A DNA stretch of 19,660 bases from Planctomycetota bacterium (GCA_016927125.1 JAFGNG010000183.1:1-19660); one strand, 5' to 3'; numbered from the stretch's first letter, positions 6,637 through 14,626 are shown. A program made the numbers and translations. Notes: generated by a model not told the origin, from the letters alone.

Positions 6637-7914
6637 ATGCGCCTGCGTTTTTTAATTAATCCTCTCCTCAAAACCTGCTTGCTGGATGCCTGTGGATGTG
6701 GCTGGCTGGCAATCTGCCTGGTGGTCGCCTTGCCGGGCGCTAGCTTGCAGGCGGACATTCTTCATCTTAACAATGGCCGCTTTGTTGAAGGAGCGGTGGA
6801 AGAGGTCGCGGAAGGCTATCGGCTCACCACTGCGACCAGCTCCCTGATCTATAAAACCGAACAGGTCAAACGCTGGGAAAAGAAAGTGCTCCCCGAGGAA
6901 GAATACCTGCTGCGCAAAGCCAACACGCCCGCCGATGATGTGGATGGCAATTACATCCTCGCCCTCTGGTGCAAGCAACGGAGGTTTTTCAAAGAGGCTG
7001 ATTATCATTTCGCACAGGTCTTCCGCCTTGCCCCCGATCACCGGGAAGCCCGCGAAGCCGCTGGCTTTGTTTATAAAAATGGGGAATGGCTAACCCGCAG
7101 TGAATCCCTGCGCCGGCAGGGCTACCTGCCCTACAAGGGCAAGTGGCTGCCCAAGGAGGAGGCCCTTGCCCTGCAGGATAAGGAGCACACGGAGCAGGAG
7201 CGCCAGGAGGTTGTCGAATCCGGCTGGAAGATCCTCAAGGCAGCGCGTAAAGTCAAGAATGGCCAGACCCGGATACTCATGGCGGAAAAGCTCGCCGGTT
7301 TCGGCGTCCATATCAACATGGTTTTGATCCAGGCAATGAATGATCCCTCCCCGCGTACCCGGGAGGTTGCCATCCGCGCCCTGGGGATGCGCCCGGAAAA
7401 TAACTGCGCCGAAGCCCTCTGCCGCCGGCTCCGCAATGAATTCGTTCCCGAGCTGCAGGAACTGCTCGCCGCCAGCCTGGCCGGGCATCAGAATCGAGCC
7501 GTGATCTGTAAACGCCTGGTAACGAGTCTCCTGGAAACCTCCAGCCGTAAGAAGCGTCGGCGTTTGGTTTACGCCTTCCAGGTTATCCAAGACCCCCGGC
7601 TCATCCCCATGTTGATTGTAAATTCGGAGTACACCCCGGTGCAGATTGTTCAGGGGGATACCCCTCCGCCCCCCCGCAAGATGATTGAAGTCCCTGACGA
7701 AACCGCCCCGGAAGGCTGGCGGTTGGAACCGGTGGAACCTCAGGAAGACGACTCCGGGGATCCGGATGAACCGGCGTCTTCCGTGCGGTATCCGGCAGCG
7801 GAGGCGCTGGCCGTCTTAACCGGCATGGATTTTGGCAATGACCGCGCGGCCTGGGAAAAGTGGTGGCAGAATAATTCAAAAGACTTTACTTTTTCCGAAC
7901 CCAAGCTACCATAG
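6637..7914 (+). CDS. Exported HEAT-repeat protein of unknown function
   Basis: 425 aa. A long hydrophobic N-terminus ends in ASLQA, so signal peptidase would cut after A39. The mature protein begins DILHLNNGRFVEG, an SH3-like exported-domain opening seen in many planctomycete and PVC proteins. A TPR-like helical pair (about 105-145) is followed by two similar modules, GEWLTRSESL and GKWLPKEEAL. HEAT-like helices run from about 190 to 330. A proline/acid-rich linker (about 345-385) precedes a last HEAT helix and the ending AWEKWWQNN, also common in PVC HEAT proteins. Start: ATG with GGAG about 9 bases upstream. The next gene begins 56 bp downstream on the same strand, so the two probably share a transcript. 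HEAT proteins act as scaffolds; no enzymatic motif is visible and the partner is unknown. Confidence 0.75.
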   Translation: MRLRFLINPLLKTCLLDACGCGWLAICLVVALPGASLQADILHLNNGRFVEGAVEEVAEGYRLTTATSSLIYKTEQVKRWEKKVLPEEEYLLRKANTPADDVDGNYILALWCKQRRFFKEADYHFAQVFRLAPDHREAREAAGFVYKNGEWLTRSESLRRQGYLPYKGKWLPKEEALALQDKEHTEQERQEVVESGWKILKAARKVKNGQTRILMAEKLAGFGVHINMVLIQAMNDPSPRTREVAIRALGMRPENNCAEALCRRLRNEFVPELQELLAASLAGHQNRAVICKRLVTSLLETSSRKKRRRLVYAFQVIQDPRLIPMLIVNSEYTPVQIVQGDTPPPPRKMIEVPDETAPEGWRLEPVEPQEDDSGDPDEPASSVRYPAAEALAVLTGMDFGNDRAAWEKWWQNNSKDFTFSEPKLP

Positions 7915-7970
7915 CTTGCCTGGTTAAAAACCCCGGATGGGAAATACCACGGAAGGGATTCGCAAGCGCT

Positions 7971-10106
7971 ATGGAAATCACCCGCGTTAATGGCATCCCG
8001 ATCTTTCGCACCCCGAATGGCGGTGGAGAAATTTATCTCCGCCCGGGATTTGTGATCAGCAACCTGCTCGAGGGGACCCGCACCTTTCCGGCTTCCCTGG
8101 AACTCGAGGCTGACGATGAACAGGTTGCGATTGGCGCGCAAGTCATTGACAAAACCGGCCGGAACTTCGAGTTCTCCCTCAACGGCACGCGCAACCTGGA
8201 CACCTTTGCCGGCCTCTTCGGGATAAAGATGGAGAAGGGGTTTGTTAACAACTCCGCCTTCTCCCTCTCCTTTGAATTCCCTTACGAGCCGGGTGATTAC
8301 CTCTTTATTCCCGGCATAAGTTATGGCGATGCGGAGCCTGCTCCCGGGAAAGAATCCACCAGCTTTACTTTTTTTACCGCTGCGCTAGCCCTGCCTTGCA
8401 TCGGGGTTTACTGCCGCGATAAGAACTCCGCCTTTCTATTCTCTACCGGTTCCTCCTCGGTCTTGGGGTCCAATCTGCTGACCTTCCGCCACCACCGGGA
8501 AAAATCCCTGGGTGAGATTACCCTGACCTTATCTGCCGGGTGTCGGGACTGTGATCCTTCGCGCGAGCGGGAACTCCGCACCGCCAGCTACGAACAGGGC
8601 ATCGGAGAGATGTATCTGGGCGAAAGTGGGGCACTCTCTCTCCCCCTCTGCCTCAACCTCTTTGACTGCGATTCCATGCAGCGCTTCTTTGCCGCCTTCC
8701 GCCATCTCCGTATCCTGGCGATGAAACGCCCCCTCTTGAAAAACCGTTTGCCGTTTTCTTATGCTGTTGGTCTGGCGGAATCCAACCTTAACGACCGCCA
8801 CTGGTTTAATGATTTTTATCTCTCCTGCAATTACCTCAACCTCTCCGGGGGAGAGCCTGAGCCGGGAAATGACAACTTTCCCGACTCCTGGTATCTCCGG
8901 CACGGTGCGCAGGGCGGTGCGCCTCTGGCTTACGCGATGAGCCTTTCCGGGGATGAGCTTTCCCGCGACCGCGGGTTGCAAATGCTGGATTTCATTGCCC
9001 AGCACGGCCTGGCCCCCTCGGGAATTTTTTATTCCCTGCATAACCGCTGGTCCGGCCTGGGGGATCCTCCCTGGACGCACTTGCGGCCGGCAGTCGACTG
9101 CTGTTTCTATCTCCTCAAGGCCTGCCAGCAGCATGGGGCGAAAAGCCACCCGCAATGGCGCGCCGCCGCGCTGCAATGCTGTGACACCCTGGCTGATATT
9201 TTTCGCAACCACGGGGAGTTCGGCTACCAGGTAGCGCGTAATGCCCAGCCTGAGATCTGGGAAAAGGGGTCGGCCGCGGGCGGCCTCGTTATTGCCTGCC
9301 TGGTGCTGGCGCACCGCCTCTTTGGGCGCGAGGAGTTCTTGACGGTTGCTTTGGAAGCCGCCAGGTGGGCTAGTGATATTCTGGCAGGCGGCGCGGCGGG
9401 CGGTGCCTGCATGGAAGCCGGGCAGGCCCCGGACAGCGCCAGCTTGAGTGCGCTGATGGAATCCTTTACCTTGCTCTATGAGGAGACTAAGGATAAATCC
9501 TTCCTCGAAGAAGCGCTCTTTGCTACAGATCAGTTTTCCTCTTATGTGATGGCGAAGTCTATTCCCTTAAGCCCGCAAAACCCCCTGCACTCCGCCAGGA
9601 TTGAAACCCGCGGCAGTGTCTTCCTTAACAGCAAAGAGCCCCTGCTCGGTCCCGGCCCCGGGGCAAGTAGCCTGAGCGCCCTCCTGCGTCTCTACCAGGT
9701 AACCGGCGATGAATGGCTGCTGGAGCTGCTCTCCGATGTAATCCGCGCCCTACCGCAGTATCTTTCAGAGTATCATGCCCAGCTTGGAGAACTACGCCGG
9801 GGCATGGGGGCCAGCGGGCTTCTCCTCCGGCATACCGGGCCGGATGGGGTGGCATCCCTTTCCCAGGCCGCCGGGGTCCTGCCGCTCTTGCTGGCCTGGC
9901 ATGAGCTACCCGGGATCTATATTGATCCCCCGCGCAGCAATTATATTGTTTTGGATCATCTTAATGTGGGGGTCAATTTTGAGCATAGCAGGATCTTCCT
10001 CTCCAACCCCACCCCCTACCACGCTACCGGGCGGATCGCAATCGAACTTGGATTAGAGGAATTCTACGACCTCGCGCCTGGTGAAAGCGCTGAGATCTCT
10101 TTTTAA
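7971..10106 (+). CDS. Large protein with a probable beta-sandwich plus alpha/alpha-toroid, carbohydrate-enzyme-like; family not recognised
   Basis: 711 aa without signal peptide or membrane segment, so probably cytoplasmic. Residues 1-230 look beta-rich. About 255-640 is a series of paired helices (for example PAVDCCFYLLKAC, then ALQCCDTLADIF) with Gly/Trp-rich loops: SWYLRHGAQGG near 307, GDPPWTHLRP near 365, IWEKGSAAGG near 430. The last 60 residues return to beta strand (YIVLDHLNVGVNFEHSRI). This order (N-terminal sandwich, helical toroid, C-terminal strand domain) is typical of inverting glycosidases, polysaccharide lyases and GH127-like enzymes, but I cannot match a family or name catalytic acids. 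Two CC pairs, near 376 and 403, are unusual. Start: ATG at 7971 with GGAAGGG 13 bases upstream, a rather long spacing. Probably in an operon with the HEAT protein gene; converges on the secretin gene. Confidence 0.7.
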   Translation: MEITRVNGIPIFRTPNGGGEIYLRPGFVISNLLEGTRTFPASLELEADDEQVAIGAQVIDKTGRNFEFSLNGTRNLDTFAGLFGIKMEKGFVNNSAFSLSFEFPYEPGDYLFIPGISYGDAEPAPGKESTSFTFFTAALALPCIGVYCRDKNSAFLFSTGSSSVLGSNLLTFRHHREKSLGEITLTLSAGCRDCDPSRERELRTASYEQGIGEMYLGESGALSLPLCLNLFDCDSMQRFFAAFRHLRILAMKRPLLKNRLPFSYAVGLAESNLNDRHWFNDFYLSCNYLNLSGGEPEPGNDNFPDSWYLRHGAQGGAPLAYAMSLSGDELSRDRGLQMLDFIAQHGLAPSGIFYSLHNRWSGLGDPPWTHLRPAVDCCFYLLKACQQHGAKSHPQWRAAALQCCDTLADIFRNHGEFGYQVARNAQPEIWEKGSAAGGLVIACLVLAHRLFGREEFLTVALEAARWASDILAGGAAGGACMEAGQAPDSASLSALMESFTLLYEETKDKSFLEEALFATDQFSSYVMAKSIPLSPQNPLHSARIETRGSVFLNSKEPLLGPGPGASSLSALLRLYQVTGDEWLLELLSDVIRALPQYLSEYHAQLGELRRGMGASGLLLRHTGPDGVASLSQAAGVLPLLLAWHELPGIYIDPPRSNYIVLDHLNVGVNFEHSRIFLSNPTPYHATGRIAIELGLEEFYDLAPGESAEISF

Positions 10107-10179
10107 TTTCATCTGGAATGGCTTAGCCGCAGCAGGCTTTAGCTTATACCCACTCCGGCTGGGATAGAGGATTGCTGGG

Positions 10180-12078
10180 TTATTGAAAGACTTCCGGCAG
10201 ATCCGCGTAGAAATGTTTATTACCTTCCTCCGCGAACTCCTGTTGCTCGAGATCGGAAACCAGGTCGATTACAATCGGCTCCTGGGCGGGCAACTCCCGA
10301 TTGGCGGGCTTGCGCAGCAGGGAGAGCGGGCGCTCGGGAGTCAGGATCACCTCGGCTTCTGGTACCGGCTCGGGATCGGTTTCCGGCGCGGGGGCGTCCT
10401 CGGGAAGCAGCTCTATCTCCTCCGCCTCGGGGGTGAGCTCCGGTAACGGCAGGGTTATCTCCTCTTGGGTTTCTTCAAGCAGCTCCGTATCGACATAATC
10501 CAGCAGATCCTCCGGTTCGGCCATCTCTGTGGTGCCAGGTTCATAGGTATGGAGAGGGCTCTTGTTATTCTCGATCTTGAGATCCGGCGCTTCGACTCCC
10601 GCGTCCGTAATCATATCCGGGATGGCGCGCGGGTGGTGGATGCTCAAACCGTGTCCGCTCTCGGCCATGGCATAGCTGGGGCGGGGTTTCTTCTTATCCT
10701 TCTCCATGGTAAAGGTCATATTCATGGCTTCTTCCTGGCGGGAGATCTCTTCCTGCAGGGATTCCGGAACCTCATCCGGGGGATAGATATTTACATCATT
10801 TACCTTCGACGGCCGCAGGATCTGCGTGGTAAAGAGGAAGACCAGCTGTGACTCGGTTCTATTCTTGGTCGTAGAAGTAAAGAAATGTTTGAGGAAAGGG
10901 ACATCCCCGAGGATGGGGACCTTCCTTTGGGATTCAATTTCTTCATTCCGGTATAGCCCGCCGATCGAAAGCAGTTCCCCGTCCTTGACATCGAGCTGGG
11001 TGGTGGCGGTCCGGACATTAAAGAGGGGCTGTCCGTTGTCGGAAATATCCACCAGAGTGGAGACTTCCGGCTTGAGGTAGAGGCGGACCGTGTCCCCGAA
11101 GATCCTGATCGGCACTACCACCAGGTAAACGCCGACATTCTTATACTCGGTGCTGACAATCCGGTTGTTGTCCGCATCCAGGAAGGTAACCTCGTAAGGG
11201 ACCTGGTCGCCGACATGCAGTTCGCCCTGGACATTGCGGCGCATAATCAGGTTGGTGGAGGCCAGGACCTTGGCGACCCCTTCCCCCTCCAGGTAACGCA
11301 GCACGGAATTTAACTGGTTGGTGCGGTCGCCGCCATAATTCTGGATCAGGGGCCGGATATTGAAGATCCCGCCGTACCGGGAATAGAATTCCCCGGAGAA
11401 GGTCTCCGGGGCGGCCAGGTTAATGGTTGACTGTTCTAAAAAAGTATTATTACTGCCGCCCAGGGCTTCGAAGAGATGGGAGAGTTCTTTCTCGAACTGG
11501 TAGTCTTTATTCAATTCAACAATATGCGCCCGCACCAGCACCTGGGGCGTGGGGCGGTCAACCTCCTGGATAATCCGTTTGATCTTTTCGATATTCTCCG
11601 GGATTTCTGAGATCACCACCATATCCGCTTCCGCGCTTTCGGCGATGGTGCCCTTGGGAGAGATGAACTCTGTCAAAACTGCCATCAGGGTCTGGCTGGT
11701 GACGTATTCGCAGCCATGGTAAAATTCTTCCTGGTCTGCCCCCGCGCGGGATTGCGCCAGGGCCCGCATCATCAGTTCGGTTTCACTGAGTTGTTCTTCA
11801 GGAGCGGTTTGTTCCTCGCCCTCAGGAAGTTCCGCGCTTTCGCCTTCCGCACCTTCCCCGGTTTCGCCTTCGCCGAGGCCGTTTTCTTGCAGAAGGTCTG
11901 TCATCGTTTCGAAATCATCTTCCTCGGGAACAAGCTGCTCGTCATCAGTCGCGGCATTATCCGCCGGGGCAACGCCTGCGTCGCCCGCCTCCGTCTCCGC
12001 CTCCGCGCAAAACCCCTGCGGTGGCAACAGGAAGATGGCTAGTATGGAAAGCGCAAGGAATAGATTTTTGAATCTCAT
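10180..12078 (-). CDS. Secretin (GspD/PilQ superfamily) with long acidic N- and C-terminal extensions
   Basis: 632 aa. A signal peptide (cut after A25, GFCA-EAE) leads to a strongly acidic region (26-100) rich in Glu, Gly and Asp. An N1/NolW-like domain (about 115-178, ending in IIQEVDRPTPQVLV) precedes the secretin barrel (about 175-423). The family signature VPILGDVPFLKHFF lies at 387-400, and LDVKDGELLSIGGL just before it. The final 200 residues are acid/proline-rich with no known fold visible. Family knowledge: secretins form outer-membrane gated channels for type II secretion, type IV pili or filamentous export. No other machinery genes adjoin it, so the system cannot be named. There is no lipobox. 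Start: ATG with AGGA about 9 bases upstream; the signal peptide begins at once. No adjacent same-strand gene is visible within 2 kb downstream. Confidence 0.9.
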   Translation of the reverse strand: MRFKNLFLALSILAIFLLPPQGFCAEAETEAGDAGVAPADNAATDDEQLVPEEDDFETMTDLLQENGLGEGETGEGAEGESAELPEGEEQTAPEEQLSETELMMRALAQSRAGADQEEFYHGCEYVTSQTLMAVLTEFISPKGTIAESAEADMVVISEIPENIEKIKRIIQEVDRPTPQVLVRAHIVELNKDYQFEKELSHLFEALGGSNNTFLEQSTINLAAPETFSGEFYSRYGGIFNIRPLIQNYGGDRTNQLNSVLRYLEGEGVAKVLASTNLIMRRNVQGELHVGDQVPYEVTFLDADNNRIVSTEYKNVGVYLVVVPIRIFGDTVRLYLKPEVSTLVDISDNGQPLFNVRTATTQLDVKDGELLSIGGLYRNEEIESQRKVPILGDVPFLKHFFTSTTKNRTESQLVFLFTTQILRPSKVNDVNIYPPDEVPESLQEEISRQEEAMNMTFTMEKDKKKPRPSYAMAESGHGLSIHHPRAIPDMITDAGVEAPDLKIENNKSPLHTYEPGTTEMAEPEDLLDYVDTELLEETQEEITLPLPELTPEAEEIELLPEDAPAPETDPEPVPEAEVILTPERPLSLLRKPANRELPAQEPIVIDLVSDLEQQEFAEEGNKHFYADLPEVFQ

Positions 12079-12307
12079 GGAGTTAAATCCTATTCGTAGA
12101 AATTCGTAAGCTTATTAGTTTTTATAACCCTCGCGGCAATTTAAAAGACGGCGGGCAGAGATCACGATTAAAAGTCTGTTTGAAATTTAAACGCATTTTT
12201 ATCCTGTATCTTGGATAACCTCCGTCTTCCTTAATATGTTGTAACGTCCATATTTTTTCTTTTCTTCATAGATAATTTCAAATTTTCTTATGCCTATCAA
12301 AAAAATA

Positions 12308-12355
12308 AACCCTCTTCCAACTCTGCCCCTGAAATTATTCAGGAGAATAAGGGTT
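12308..12355. other. Nested stem-loop
   Basis: The outer arms AACCCT (12308-12313) and AGGGTT (12350-12355) enclose a perfect inner stem CCTGAA (12328-12333), loop ATTA, TTCAGG (12338-12343). It is followed by GAAAA. It lies 230 bp upstream of the secretin ATG and over 500 bp upstream of the PEP-CTERM gene, and I cannot assign its strand. Confidence 0.4.
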
Positions 12356-12540
12356 GAAAATGTCTTGAAGAACCTATCCAGGCATGCATTTCATTGAATA
12401 TCGAGGGGATCCGTCCCGGGATGCATACTTGCAGAGAGAAATCCTTAACATTTTAGCTTCCGATAAAGTAATCTGAAATCTTAAAATTACAACAGGTTTT
12501 TCCCATTATAGAGAATAATTTCATTGTTGAATATCACATT

Positions 12541-12701
12541 TTTTCCACAAACCACTTGATTGTTATGGAAAAACTGGGATTTTTGACGTATATTTTTAAT
12601 CTACTTTTTAATAAGGTGTTATGGCTTTCTGGCAAACCAAAACCTTATCTAAAAGCTTTATTTGTCCCATTTTTTGCCCGTTTTTCCACATTATTTCCAC
12701 A
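12541..12701 (+). other. Cluster of three DnaA-box-like 9-mers in AT-rich DNA
   Basis: TTTTCCACA occurs at 12541-12549 and again at 12682-12690; both match the relaxed consensus TTWTNCACA. ATTTCCACA at 12693-12701 has one mismatch. All are in the same orientation. An A-run tract follows at 12741-12767. No dnaA or dnaN gene is nearby. The similarity may be fortuitous in AT-rich sequence. Confidence 0.25.
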
Positions 12702-12816
12702 TATTGCATAAAATGGTAACCTGTGGTTTTTATACGGACTTAAAAAAAAATATAAAAAAATCATTATTCGATTTGCATCTTTGGAAATAGGTAGTATGAT
12801 TAAGGTGCTATGAGTC

Positions 12817-12848
12817 CCTGGGAAAGACCAGGTAGTCTTGGGTATAAT
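12817..12848 (+). promoter_or_regulatory. Candidate -10 box with overlapping inverted repeat upstream of the PEP-CTERM gene
   Basis: TATAAT at 12843-12848 is a perfect -10 hexamer 38 bp before the chosen ATG (12886). No -35 hexamer is visible at the normal distance. Instead CCTGG (12817-12821) and CCAGG (12828-12832) form a perfect inverted repeat there, which could bind an activator or repressor. Confidence 0.4.
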
Positions 12849-12885
12849 GTATATCGTTGGAACTCTATTTATGAAAGGGTTGGGA

Positions 12886-13518
12886 ATGAAGCATCTTATT
12901 AGGTTAGTACTGGTTTTGGCGCTCTTCGCGGGCGTCGCTTGCGCGGACTACATGTATGTAGTTCCGGGTCCGGGACCCCAATTGGTCACAGTTGGTGAGA
13001 TTGTTGATTATTCCGTATATTGGCACACGGATCTGGTCAACCCCACCATCAACGGCTATGACATTCTCATGTCTTATGACACGACTGAATTAGCCCTGCT
13101 CAATCCGATTGGTGCACAGATTCCGGGTTTGGGTGACGGCCTTGGTTATCCTCCGCCATTCAACGCGTTCTATAACCCGGTCTTGTATGACGCTGGCCCG
13201 GGATTGGTCAACGCAGCTCTTCTGCTGACCACTGACCTGCCGTTAACCGGAAATAACTGGCTGCTCGCCAAGCTCTCCTTCGAAGTCCTCGTGGAGAAGC
13301 CATGGGATGAATTAGCTGATTTCTCCAAGCTTGATGATAACCTGGGCAACTATGGCCCTGGCATCTATCTTGGTATTGTCGGTGGTCTGCCCCAGTATGA
13401 GCAAGTCAAGACCCCGCAGGCCGACGGCTCCGATGTTGGCACTGATATTCCGGAACCGACCACCACTGCCCTTCTCGGCATTGGTCTCCTCGGTGCGCTT
13501 CTGCGCAAGCGGAGCTAA
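12886..13518 (+). CDS. PEP-CTERM-anchored exported protein, cohesin-like beta domain
   Basis: 210 aa from the ATG at 12886, chosen because AAGGG sits 6 bases upstream and a clean signal peptide (MKHLIRLVLVLALFAG, cut near ACA) begins there. Upstream TTG (12838) and ATG (12871) are less likely. The body (VTVGEIVDYSVYW, then YDILMSYDTTELALL) looks like a cohesin-type beta sandwich, as in many surface proteins. The C-terminus is a complete PEP-CTERM signal: IPEP, a hydrophobic helix of about 13 residues (ALLGIGLLGALL), then RKRS. Family knowledge: exosortase recognises this signal and the proteins reach the surface or extracellular matrix, often beside polysaccharide genes. No exosortase is in the window. 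The gene is single and followed by a strong terminator. Ligand and role are unknown. Confidence 0.88.
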   Translation: MKHLIRLVLVLALFAGVACADYMYVVPGPGPQLVTVGEIVDYSVYWHTDLVNPTINGYDILMSYDTTELALLNPIGAQIPGLGDGLGYPPPFNAFYNPVLYDAGPGLVNAALLLTTDLPLTGNNWLLAKLSFEVLVEKPWDELADFSKLDDNLGNYGPGIYLGIVGGLPQYEQVKTPQADGSDVGTDIPEPTTTALLGIGLLGALLRKRS

Positions 13519-13552
13519 GCATTCTTAATTGAATGTTTGCAGCAATACTTAA

Positions 13553-13583
13553 CCGGCAGGCTTTCGAGCCTGCCGGTTTTTTT
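13553..13583 (+). terminator. Strong Rho-independent terminator of the PEP-CTERM gene
   Basis: CCGGCAGGCT (13553-13562), loop TTCG, AGCCTGCCGG (13567-13576), then seven T. The stem is perfect over 10 bp, with a stable UUCG-type loop, 34 bp after the stop codon. Confidence 0.93.
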
Positions 13584-13641
13584 ATGCCCGTATAAGTATT
13601 CTAAAAAAAGCGCAGTTGCTTAATCCTTCTCATAGATGAGA

Positions 13642-13714
13642 GAGTGGAATTGTGGGGCAGGCTCTCCAGCCTGCGTTCTCCGGTTAGAGAACCGGGGCTA
13701 CCCATTTACCACTC
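13642..13714. repeat. 73-nt cloverleaf-like palindromic element (three-way junction), possible REP-type repeat
   Basis: Outer arms GAGTGG (13642-13647) and CCACTC (13709-13714) pair perfectly, followed inward by TGGG (13653-13656) with CCCA (13701-13704). Inside are two perfect hairpins: GCAGGCT-CTCC-AGCCTGC (13657-13674) and CCGGTT-AGAG-AACCGG (13680-13695). Neither is followed by a T run, so this is not simply a terminator. Such compact multi-palindromes between genes are typical of dispersed REP-like elements; a small structured RNA is the alternative. Only one copy is in the window. The gap 13519-13837 holds only this and the two terminators. Confidence 0.55.
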
Positions 13715-13736
13715 CCTCAGCCCGGACAGACATAAG

Positions 13737-13768
13737 AAAAAAACAGGGGCACGGCTCGCCGTGCCCCT
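13737..13768 (-). terminator. Rho-independent terminator of the rml/pseudopilin transcript
   Basis: AGGGGCACGG (13745-13754), loop, CCGTGCCCCT (13759-13768) is a perfect 10-bp stem. On the minus strand it is followed by G and seven T (plus-strand A-run 13737-13743). It lies 70 bp after the pseudopilin-like stop codon. Confidence 0.88.
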
Positions 13769-13837
13769 AAGACTATTTTGCAACTCGTCTAACTTTCTGA
13801 TTCCTGCCCTGATTGTACTCCGGTTCAGCTATACTGT

Positions 13838-14581
13838 TCACGGAGATGAAGGCTCGGTGTACCTCGGCTCACCTATAATATTTGCCCAGAAGAAGGGGCT
13901 GCTTGTCGACATGCCGGCGCCGTAGTTGGCGAATTTTGTCCACCCCTCCTCGCCCAGCTCCCACTTGACATGGCCGTCCCCGAAGAGTTCATTCATGCCG
14001 GCGGGCGTGTTCCTTTCAATCATATGGTTATAGAAAAGTTCCGGGCATTCTTTCGGGTAGTCTTCATTTTCGCCTTCAAGGTAGCAGAGATCCGTACCCA
14101 CGCGAGTATCGGAGCGATTGTAGCTGGAAAGGGAATAATTGGGATATGGCGTGATCGCCTGTTTCTCCTTCTGGACAAAAAACGGGAACTGGTAGGAAAC
14201 TACGACATCACCGGTGTCAAGGTTCCAATGGGTGTCATCGGAGATTTTTTGAGCGTTGTCAGGACAGTAAAAGAGCTCCCGGCTTTCTGCGTATTCATAC
14301 ATCACGTCCGCAATGCTTTCATCACCAGCTCCGAAGACATTGGGGTAACTATCTTTGAGATCGCCCCCCCTCTCCGGCAATCTTTGCTCATCCTGCGTGT
14401 ATTGCAGGATCAGGTGCCCGATCTGTTTCAGATTGTTAGCGCAGGCAACCTTGTTGGCTTCGTCCCGCGCGCCCTGCAGGGTCGGCAGAAGCAATCCGGC
14501 CAGGATCGCGATAATCGCAATCACAATCATCAGTTCGACCAGGGTAAAGCCCTTCGCCCGGTTACCTCTCGTTTTCAACAC
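13838..14581 (-). CDS. Type II secretion/type IV pilin-like protein (prepilin N-terminus, FGDGH/W tail)
   Basis: 247 aa. The N-terminus is a textbook class III signal: basic leader, G11 cleavage site, then FTLVELMIVIAIIAILAG with the conserved Glu (E16). It would be cut and methylated by a prepilin peptidase and sit in the inner membrane or a pseudopilus. The globular part holds CYS-spaced CPDN and CPEL segments and ends with FGDGHVKW, close to the H-X9-DG processing-associated tail of the large pseudopilin-like families in Planctomycetes, Lentisphaerae and Verrucomicrobia. Start: GTG at 14581 with AAGGAG seven bases upstream (plus-strand 14589-14594). It begins 45 nt after rmlB, so it is probably read from the rml transcript, and a strong terminator follows. 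These families are highly multiplied in such genomes, so a specific role cannot be deduced. Confidence 0.88.
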   Translation of the reverse strand: MLKTRGNRAKGFTLVELMIVIAIIAILAGLLLPTLQGARDEANKVACANNLKQIGHLILQYTQDEQRLPERGGDLKDSYPNVFGAGDESIADVMYEYAESRELFYCPDNAQKISDDTHWNLDTGDVVVSYQFPFFVQKEKQAITPYPNYSLSSYNRSDTRVGTDLCYLEGENEDYPKECPELFYNHMIERNTPAGMNELFGDGHVKWELGEEGWTKFANYGAGMSTSSPFFWANIIGEPRYTEPSSP

Positions 14582-14626
14582 AGGTAATCTCCTTAGTAAT
14601 TATGCCGCAGTCAATATTATGTGTCC

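Larger units (their letters stand above)
12079..12885. other. 807-bp AT-rich intergenic region between the secretin and PEP-CTERM genes
   Basis: No convincing gene in any frame. It separates divergent genes and should carry both promoters. Contents: a nested inverted repeat at 12308-12355, two ATGCAT palindromes (12384-12389, 12421-12426) flanking TCCCGGGA, three DnaA-box-like sites (12541-12701), an A-rich run near 12741-12767, and a promoter-like TATAAT at 12843-12848. On the minus strand TATAAA lies about 45 bp upstream of the secretin ATG, a possible -10 with no clear -35. Confidence 0.6.

Noticed and set aside
10107..10179. Terminator between the 711-aa gene and the secretin gene
   Set aside because: Only short interrupted stems (for example GCC/GGC around GCAGCA) and no T run are visible; a terminator is expected but not shown.
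12615..12640. Sigma-54 promoter-like TGGC sequence
   Set aside because: The GG to GC distance is two bases too short for the -24/-12 spacing.
12838..12885. Upstream TTG start for the PEP-CTERM protein
   Set aside because: It would bury the signal peptide behind 16 residues and overlap the TATAAT box; the ATG at 12886 has a better ribosome-binding site.
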